From: an uncultured Collinsella sp.
GTDB lineage: Bacteria; Actinomycetota; Coriobacteriia; Coriobacteriales; Coriobacteriaceae
Reading direction: 5' to 3'
Assembly (NCBI GenBank): GCA_900550815.1
Contig: URTW01000050.1
Span: 1 to 11,377 of the forward strand
DNA: 11,377 nt
Numbering within the stretch: position 1 is the first letter of the stretch; every line of letters starts with the position of its first letter. This document shows, piece by piece, positions 5,785 to 11,377 of the stretch. A program made the translations under genes and the position numbers. Under the pieces are notes generated by a model that was not told the DNA's origin, did not search any database, and saw nothing but the letters and a program-made list of their open reading frames with translations.

Positions 5785-6633
5785 ATGGAGTATCTGAAGC
5801 TCAATAACGACGTAGAGATGCCCATCGAAGGTTTGGGCACCTTCCTCATGACCCCGGCCGAGGCCGAGGCGGCCGCAACCGCCGCGCTCGCGGCTGGCTA
5901 CGAGCACATCGACACCGCCAACGCCTACATGAACGAGCGCGCCGTGGGCCGTGCCATCGCCAAGAGCGGCATCGCGCGCGACAAGATCTTCGTCTCCACC
6001 AAGCTCTGGCCGAGCGTCTACGACGCGGGCATGCCGGCGGTGGACGCCACGCTCCAGCGCCTGGGGCTCGACTACGTCGACATGCTCATCCTGCACCAGC
6101 CGGTAGGCGACTACCTGGCCGCGTGGCGCACGATGGAGGAGGCGTACCGCGCGGGCAAGGTGCGCGCCCTCGGCCTCTCCAACTTCCCGCAAGACAAGAT
6201 CACCGAGGTCATCGAGGTCGCCGACATCAAGCCGCAGCTCGTGACCGTTGAGTGCCACCCCTACCACGCCCAGCGCGACCTGCGCGCCTACCTCGCGCCG
6301 TACGGCACGGTGATCGAGGCGTGGTACCCGCTCGGCCACGGCGACAAAGGTCTTCTGGAGGAGCCCGTCTTCGTCGCTCTCGCCGAGAAGTACGGCAAGA
6401 CCCCGGCCCAGGTGATCCTGCGCTGGCACGTGCAGATGGGCACCTCCATCATCCCCGGCTCCAAGAACCCCGCTCACATCGCCGACAACGCGAACATCTT
6501 CGACTTCTCCCTCACCGAAGACGAGATGGCCGAGATTGCCAAGCTCGACGGGACCATGACCTACTACACCGCCACTGAGGAAGCACTCGCGGGCTACCTG
6601 GCCATACGCCCCGATTTCGCCGCGCAGGAGTAG
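5785..6633 (+). CDS. Aldo/keto reductase (DkgA-like)
   Basis: A 282-residue cytosolic NAD(P)H-dependent carbonyl reductase of the aldo/keto reductase superfamily. It reduces aldehydes and ketones to alcohols in a (beta/alpha)8 barrel. The catalytic tetrad is complete: D43 and Y48 in HIDTANAY, K73 in STKLW and H104 in LILHQP. GLSNF follows, and the cofactor-phosphate loop IPGSKNPAHIADN lies near the C-terminus. Length and motif order match the DkgA/2,5-diketo-D-gluconate reductase and methylglyoxal reductase branch. The start ATG follows TAAGGAGGAG. It is the first plus-strand gene opposite the LysR regulator. It is similar in design to the second reductase (6945-7796), but diverges enough to suggest different substrates rather than a recent copy. 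The exact substrate is unknown. Confidence 0.95.
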   Translation: MEYLKLNNDVEMPIEGLGTFLMTPAEAEAAATAALAAGYEHIDTANAYMNERAVGRAIAKSGIARDKIFVSTKLWPSVYDAGMPAVDATLQRLGLDYVDMLILHQPVGDYLAAWRTMEEAYRAGKVRALGLSNFPQDKITEVIEVADIKPQLVTVECHPYHAQRDLRAYLAPYGTVIEAWYPLGHGDKGLLEEPVFVALAEKYGKTPAQVILRWHVQMGTSIIPGSKNPAHIADNANIFDFSLTEDEMAEIAKLDGTMTYYTATEEALAGYLAIRPDFAAQE

Positions 6634-6647
6634 CGCTCAGACAATAA

Positions 6648-6839
6648 CGGACCAGCCAAGCCGCCGCCGAGGACCAGTCGACTGTCGAGGACGAGCCCGC
6701 CGCAGTGCCCGCTGCAGACGGCAACGTCCTCGTGGCCTACTACTCGGCACAGGGCCACACCGCTGTCGTAGCTCAGGCCATCGCCGACGAGCTCGGCGCC
6801 GATCTCTTTGAGGTGACGCCTAGCACCCGCGGGTTATAA
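6648..6839 (+). pseudogene. Flavodoxin (lipoprotein type) fragment
   Basis: An open stretch of 63 codons without a start codon reads GNVLVAYYSAQGHTAVVAQA and then IADELGADLFEVTPS before a TAA. This is the first strand, FMN-phosphate loop region (YYSAQGHT) and first helix of a long-chain flavodoxin. An Ala/Glu/Pro-rich segment before it resembles the linker behind a lipoprotein signal. The signal peptide and the rest of the fold (more than 100 residues) are missing, and a stop lies at 6645-6647. It sits in the 311-nt gap between two aldo/keto reductase genes, so it is best read as the scar of a deletion or recombination that removed a flavodoxin gene. The remaining gap (6840-6944) holds only a weak inverted repeat and the ribosome site for the next gene. 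Confidence 0.8.
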
Positions 6840-7796
<957 letters not shown>

Positions 7797-7839
7797 ACGA
7801 GCGTCAGACCGCACTGATAACTTACTAGGAGGAATTGCC

Positions 7840-9003
7840 ATGAACTCATTCACGTACGACTACCCGGTCAGGAACTACTTCGGCGAGGGGGCCATGGACC
7901 AGGCACTCGACGCCGAGATGGGTGCCATGGGCAAGTCAGTGATGCTCGCCTACGGCGGAGTTTCGGTCAAACGAACCGGCGTCTACGGCCACGTGGTCGA
8001 TAAGCTCACGAGCGCGGGCAAGCGCGTGGTGGACTTCGGCGGCATCATGCCCAACCCGACCTACGAGAAGTGCCAGGAAGGCGCCGCGCTCGCACGCGAG
8101 GAGCAGGTCGACTTCATTCTCGCCGTCGGCGGCGGGTCGGTCTTCGACTGCTGCAAGGTGGTCTCCGCGCAGGCGATGCTTGACGAGGGCATCGAGAAAT
8201 TCGAGCACGCCGACGGCACGATGCCGAGCTCGTTCATCCCCATGGGCTGCATCGTGACACTCTCCGGCACGGGCGCCGAGCAGAACAACGGCGCCGTCAT
8301 CACCAACGAGGAGACACACGTGAAGGGCGCCTATCTGGGGGCGATGCCCATGTGGGCGGCGCTCGACCCGGCGCTCACGCTCACCGTACCGCACGCGCAG
8401 TTCATGAGCGGCGCGTTCGACACGCTCTCGCACTGCATGGAGAGCTATTTCGGAAGCCCGCGCGGGCGCAACGTCACCGACGACATCAACCTCGCCATCC
8501 AGCGTAACGTCATCCGCAACATGCGGATCCTCGCGGCCGACGACCAGAACATCGATGCCAGAAGCGAGCTCGTAAACGACACCGCCAAGGACGAGCACGG
8601 CGTGCTCAAGATCGGCAAGTCAACGGACTTCCAGGCGCACATGATCCAGCACCAGTACGGCGCGTACACCCACACCAACCACGGAATGGGCCTCGCGGTC
8701 ATCCACCCTGCGCTCTACCGCCACCTGGCCCCCGAGGCGCCCGCGCAGTTCGCCCGCTGGGCGCGCGAGGTATGGGGCGTCGACGGCGAGGGCAAAGACG
8801 ACCTTACGGTGGCGCTCGAAGGCATCGACCGCCTGCAAACGTTCATCGGCGAGATGGGGCTTCCCACGAGCTTCGCCGAGATGGGCTCCGACGCGTCCGA
8901 CGAGACGCTGCGCAAGGTTGCGGACACCTGCGTGCTCACCGGCGGCTGCGCCAAGAAACTGGAGCGCAGCGAGGTGTTCCAGATTCTGACCGAGTGCCTC
9001 TAG
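7840..9003 (+). CDS. Iron-containing alcohol dehydrogenase, YqhD/butanol dehydrogenase type
   Basis: A 387-residue NADPH-dependent group III alcohol dehydrogenase, the same length as E. coli YqhD as I recall it. The cofactor loop GGGSVFD is at 97-103. Predicted metal ligands are D194 and H198 in AFDTLSH, H267 in FQAHMIQH and H281 in THTNHG. These numbers coincide with the ligands I recall for YqhD (D194, H198, H267, H281). It reduces short-chain and alpha,beta-unsaturated aldehydes to alcohols. The start at 7840 follows TAGGAGGAATTGCC; upstream reading in this frame overlaps the preceding reductase and is not real. It is the last gene of the LysR-linked reductase block and is followed by a strong hairpin. 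The pairing with DkgA-like reductases mirrors the E. coli yqhD-dkgA operon. The aldehyde-reducing role is well supported; the exact substrate is not. Confidence 0.95.
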   Translation: MNSFTYDYPVRNYFGEGAMDQALDAEMGAMGKSVMLAYGGVSVKRTGVYGHVVDKLTSAGKRVVDFGGIMPNPTYEKCQEGAALAREEQVDFILAVGGGSVFDCCKVVSAQAMLDEGIEKFEHADGTMPSSFIPMGCIVTLSGTGAEQNNGAVITNEETHVKGAYLGAMPMWAALDPALTLTVPHAQFMSGAFDTLSHCMESYFGSPRGRNVTDDINLAIQRNVIRNMRILAADDQNIDARSELVNDTAKDEHGVLKIGKSTDFQAHMIQHQYGAYTHTNHGMGLAVIHPALYRHLAPEAPAQFARWAREVWGVDGEGKDDLTVALEGIDRLQTFIGEMGLPTSFAEMGSDASDETLRKVADTCVLTGGCAKKLERSEVFQILTECL

Positions 9004-9034
9004 ATCGGCAGCGGGTCCCAATCCGCCCGCGCCG

Positions 9035-9083
9035 AAGAACTCAGAAGGCTCCTCGTTTTTCACGAGGAGCCTTCTGAGTTCTT
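9035..9083 (+). terminator. Perfect 22-bp hairpin after the dehydrogenase gene
   Basis: Arms 9035-9056 and 9062-9083 are exact reverse complements around a TTTTC loop, beginning 31 nt after the dehydrogenase stop. The stem is long and GC-rich (core GAAGGCTCCTCG). The downstream sequence GCCCGATTGTG lacks a U-tract, so it is not a canonical intrinsic terminator. It may still end or protect the transcript. Confidence 0.75.
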
Positions 9084-9484
9084 GCCCGATTGTGAAACCA
9101 TGCGGCTTGCAGGTGCGGCGGATGCGATGCGTCCACATCGGTCGCCATCGGAACCGTATGAAACCGTATGAAAAACAAGAGCAAATGTTCTATTACTACT
9201 CCCACTCGATGACTAATCCAGTCCGAGTGTTGTCGATGCGTGTCGCGTCGTACCGCCCGAGGGCTGATTCGTGCGCAATTTGAGCGAATCAGGCCCTTAA
9301 TTCGCGGTTTCGGGAATGACTCAATTGATTCGCAAAACCGCAGGTCGCTCCTTTAATCACTCCCTGGTTTCCGCCGGGGTTCGTAGCGGGTGGCGTGAAA
9401 AGGGGCGATTCAAAGGGTCAGAGAGATGCGCCTTAGCCAAGAAATTAAAGTTAGCCTCATCTTACTGCATGATTCGTGTGTTAT
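9084..9484. other. Gene-poor, palindrome-rich intergenic stretch
   Basis: No intact gene is seen over about 400 bases. Direct observations are: a tandem pair of the 10-mer AACCGTATGA (9152-9161, 9162-9171); a bulged inverted repeat AGGGCTGATTCG (9260-9271) with its partner at 9285-9297; and an inverted repeat GCGGTTT (9304-9310) with AAACCGC (9335-9341) enclosing the palindrome TCAATTGA. On the minus strand one frame runs from 9420 to 9196 with a single internal TGA (9289-9291). It ends in a protein-like tail, RIDNTRTGLVIEWE, then three stops in a row. This could be the remnant of a gene end or a dispersed structured repeat. I do not recognise the family. Confidence 0.45.
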
Positions 9485-9502
9485 AGTTAGATGGCTCTAA
9501 CT
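9481..9502 (+). promoter_or_regulatory. Candidate promoter -10 and operator of the methyltransferase cluster
   Basis: A perfect inverted repeat AGTTAGA (9485-9491) and TCTAACT (9496-9502) with a TGGC centre overlaps a -10-like TATAGT (9482-9487), 18 nt before the methyltransferase start. No convincing -35 is present at 17-18 bp. A TetR- or MarR-size repressor site is plausible. No such regulator is encoded in the window. Confidence 0.45.
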
Positions 9503-9519
9503 GTTTGGGGGCGACAGCC

Positions 9520-10149
9520 ATGCACGAACGCGAGGGTTTCTGGGACAAGAACGCCGGTTGGTATGACCGTTTCATGCGAAACGACCGGGCGGCGTATGAG
9601 AAGATGTATGGGCTGATCCGGCCGGTAGTGAAAGCAAAAACCGTACTGGAGGTTGCCACCGGCACGGGGCTTATCGCAAAGAGCATCGTGAATGCGGCGG
9701 CGCACATCGAGGCTACGGACGCCTCTGCAAAGATGATCCTTGAAGCAAAGCGGGACAATCAATCCGCAAAGCTGCACTTTTCCGTACAAGATATGTTCCG
9801 CCTGCCCTATGCACAGAAGTCCTTCGAAGTGGTGATCGTGTCCAACGCGCTTCACATAGTGCCGCATCCGGAAAAGGCCCTGCAAGAAATCAGGCGGGTG
9901 CTGAAGGACGACGGCGTGCTCATCGCGCCAACCTTCACCCACGCGGGGAACTCGGTTTCCGGCAAGGCAAAAGCCTTTTTCATGAGTATGGCGGGATTCC
10001 CCCTCTACAGCAGATGGACAAGCGAGGAATACCTACGTTTTCTGCGTCAAAACGGCTGGGCGGGGCAGAAAAGCACGGTGCTGAAGGCCGCGTTCCCGTT
10101 GACTTATGCGGAATGCACGAAATCGGAGGGGCCTGATGTCGTTCTTTGA
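9520..10149 (+). CDS. Class I SAM-dependent methyltransferase (Methyltransf_11 type)
   Basis: A 209-residue soluble methyltransferase of unknown substrate. The N-terminal helix FWDKNAGWYDRF (7-18) is typical of UbiE/phospholipid-N-methyltransferase-like small-molecule enzymes. Motif I VLEVATGTGLIA is at 42-53, the ribose-binding acid is D67 in IEATDAS, motif II is around DMFRLPY (91-97), and a post-motif helix reads EIRRVLKDDGVLI (123-135). ATG 9520 is preferred; the TTG at 9505 lies in the leader right after the operator dyad, although the ribosome site (GGGGG) is weak for ATG. The end overlaps the next methyltransferase by 14 nt, so the two are translationally coupled. Codons such as aaa and gca are more common here than in the reductase block, suggesting a different origin. 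Confidence 0.88.
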   Translation: MHEREGFWDKNAGWYDRFMRNDRAAYEKMYGLIRPVVKAKTVLEVATGTGLIAKSIVNAAAHIEATDASAKMILEAKRDNQSAKLHFSVQDMFRLPYAQKSFEVVIVSNALHIVPHPEKALQEIRRVLKDDGVLIAPTFTHAGNSVSGKAKAFFMSMAGFPLYSRWTSEEYLRFLRQNGWAGQKSTVLKAAFPLTYAECTKSEGPDVVL

Positions 10150-10741
10150 AAACACCCGCAAGCCCGTGGGCCTCGGCGGGAAACTTATGGTTGCCATGAT
10201 GAATCTGGGCCACAGCCCTGTGGCGCGGTGGGGACTTCGATTTCTACGACTTGCGCCAAACGCCAAGGTGCTGGATTGCGGCTGCGGCGGCGGGGCGAAC
10301 ATAAAACGGCTGCTGAAAAAATGCCCGCATGGCGTCGTCAAGGGCATCGACTATTCACCCGTCAGCGTGGAGAAGGCTAGAAAGCTCAACCGAACTGCAA
10401 TTCAGAAGGGGCGTTGCGCCGTTCTGCAAGGCAGTGTGGCGGATATGGCGTTTGAGGATAGCCACTTCGATGCTGCCACGGCCTTTGAGACCGTCTATTT
10501 TTGGCCTGATTTGCCCCGATGCTTCCGTGAGGTCTGGCGGGTGCTGAAGCCGGGCGGGACAATTCTTATCTGCAACGAGAGCAATGGCGATACGGACAAG
10601 GACGAGAGGTGGACGCAGATCATCGGCGGCATGACCATCTACAAGGACATTGAATTAAAGGCATGTCTGGAGCAGGCGGGTTTTCACGAGGCGCAGATAC
10701 ACAAAAAGGAAAAGTGGCTCTGTGTCACGGCGCGGAAGTAA
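10136..10741 (+). CDS. Class I SAM-dependent methyltransferase, second gene
   Basis: A 201-residue methyltransferase. Motif I VLDCGCGGGANI is at 45-56, the acid D72 is in KGIDYS, AFETVYFWPDL (116-126) fills the motif IV position, and REVWRVLKPGGTILI (131-145) is the hallmark beta5 segment of the Methyltransf_11 group. The N-terminal segment GGKLMVAMMNLGHSPVARWG (14-33) is a hydrophobic/amphipathic helix found in close relatives and may cap the substrate pocket. The start is supported by GGAGG at 10125-10129. It overlaps the preceding methyltransferase by 14 nt in a different frame. The two are diverged members of one fold, not copies. They probably act on one pathway or as partners, but the substrate is unknown. 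Confidence 0.88.
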   Translation: MSFFENTRKPVGLGGKLMVAMMNLGHSPVARWGLRFLRLAPNAKVLDCGCGGGANIKRLLKKCPHGVVKGIDYSPVSVEKARKLNRTAIQKGRCAVLQGSVADMAFEDSHFDAATAFETVYFWPDLPRCFREVWRVLKPGGTILICNESNGDTDKDERWTQIIGGMTIYKDIELKACLEQAGFHEAQIHKKEKWLCVTARK

Positions 10742-10779
10742 GGGCATCAAGCACGGATATTTTTGCATCCATCCTGCAC

Positions 10780-10845
10780 ATGGCGATAGGCATGACGGTC
10801 ATAGCGGCTATGCTGGCGGCAATTATGACAGTATTTATTCACTGA
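10780..10845 (+). CDS. Short hydrophobic ORF, doubtful
   Basis: A 21-residue frame, MAIGMTVIAAMLAAIMTVFI and a final H, lies in the 115-nt gap between the second methyltransferase and the broken LCMT-like gene. It could form one membrane helix. There is no ribosome site before it, and the frame extends upstream without another start. It may be the tail of a deleted membrane-protein gene or chance. It is listed because the gap otherwise contains nothing. Confidence 0.2.
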   Translation: MAIGMTVIAAMLAAIMTVFIH

Positions 10846-10856
10846 GGAAGAAACCT

Positions 10857-11377
10857 ATGAAATGTAAAATTGAGAAAAACACCGTGCAGGAGACGCTGAT
10901 CCTCCCGCTGTATTCCCGGAAGCTGTGTACGGAGCTGTACCCGAACCTTTACAGGGATGAAACAGCGGTTCGTCTGCTCGACCAGATCGACTACGACTTT
11001 TCAGAGGCAGAGAAAAGCTCCCGCAGCCTGATGCAGCGTTTCGGTGCGCTGGAGGTGGCCATGCGGCAGGGTGATCTTGCTTTCGAGGTGCGGGATTACC
11101 TGAAAGGCCACCCCAATGCAGCGGTGGTCAATCTGGGCTGCGGGCTGGACAACACCGGCTGAACCTGCGACAACGGTAGATGCAAGATCTACAAGCTGGA
11201 CTTCCCGGATGTGATTGCCTTGCGGCAGCAGCTACTGCCCGCCGGGGATCGAGAACAAAATATCCCCTGCGACTTGAAAGACACCGAATGGTTTAGCAAA
11301 ATCAATGCCTCCGGCGGGGCAGAGTACATTACCTCCGGGGTGTTCTAATACTTTCTGACCCAACAGGTCCGGGCACT
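10857..11377 (+). pseudogene. LCMT-type SAM methyltransferase interrupted by two stop codons (runs off the window)
   Basis: The frame begins with a good GAGGAAG site and reads a leucine-carboxyl-methyltransferase (PF04072)-like protein: ETLILPLYSRKLCTELYPNL at 12-31, then motif I VVNLGCGLDNT at 90-100. A TGA at 11160-11162 interrupts it where relatives have an arginine before TCDNGRC. The same frame continues for 61 codons, KIYKLDFPDVIALRQQLLP and further, with family-like sequence. A TAA at 11346-11348 then stands where GVFYYFL is expected, and the frame resumes YFLTQQV to the window end. No frameshift is needed, so two point nonsense changes explain it. Family members are about 270 residues, so at least the last third lies outside. 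Without readthrough only a 101-residue, SAM-site-truncated peptide would be made. It follows the two methyltransferases and probably belonged to their operon. Confidence 0.85.

Noticed and set aside
5707..6477. 256-codon minus-strand open frame
   Set aside because: Antisense to the first aldo/keto reductase, which has a full catalytic tetrad.
9152..9171. Tandem 10-bp direct repeat AACCGTATGA
   Set aside because: Only two units, no associated gene or further copies in the window; probably slippage.
9355..9420. Possible tRNA-like TTCG loop sequence (GGGGTTCGTAGC)
   Set aside because: No matching acceptor, D or anticodon stems on either strand.

Overview
The window looks like chromosomal DNA from a high-GC, probably gut-dwelling actinobacterium of the Coriobacteriia (Collinsella/Olsenella/Eggerthella-like). 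This is inferred from three things: GC-rich third codon positions in the reductase genes, strong AGGAGG-type ribosome sites, and the family mix (Orc1-like AAA ATPase, flavodoxin lipoprotein remnant, small SAM methyltransferases). The genus cannot be fixed from the sequence alone. I saw no tRNA, rRNA, CRISPR array or intact insertion sequence.

Layout. (1) Positions 1-277 form an AT-rich leader ending in three 19-bp repeats (214-270), directly in front of an AAA ATPase with a C-terminal winged helix (278-1372, +). (2) A convergent junction with a perfect 14-bp inverted repeat follows, then a minus-strand group: a possible iron-sulfur flavoprotein (1481-2011), an alpha/beta hydrolase with a cysteine in its nucleophile elbow (2160-3131) and a carboxymuconolactone decarboxylase-cupin fusion (3134-3901). 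(3) A divergent MerR regulator (4177-4617, +) has an operator lying inside a 19-bp-spacer promoter that faces the minus-strand group. (4) A LysR regulator (4756-5655, -) diverges from two aldo/keto reductases (5785-6633 and 6945-7796) and a YqhD-type alcohol dehydrogenase (7840-9003). A flavodoxin scar lies between the two reductases, and a perfect 22-bp hairpin closes the block. (5) A palindrome-rich, gene-poor stretch (9084-9484) leads to a methyltransferase cluster: two overlapping class I SAM methyltransferases (9520-10149, 10136-10741) and an LCMT-type methyltransferase broken by two in-frame stop codons (10857 to window end).

How it may work. The centre (about 3.1-9.0 kb) reads as a reactive-carbonyl/redox defence or aldehyde-reduction island with two independent switches. 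The MerR protein has a cysteine at position 52, the position I recall as the aldehyde-sensing cysteine of B. subtilis AdhR, and sits opposite an MerR-type promoter. The LysR protein controls a set that parallels the E. coli yqhD-dkgA pair (YqhD plus DkgA-like aldo/keto reductase). The methyltransferase cluster is functionally separate, and its more AT-tolerant codon use suggests a different origin. The most unusual items are the 19-bp repeat array in front of the Orc1-like ATPase, the MerR promoter architecture, the twice-interrupted methyltransferase, and the palindromic minus-strand relic around 9.2-9.4 kb.
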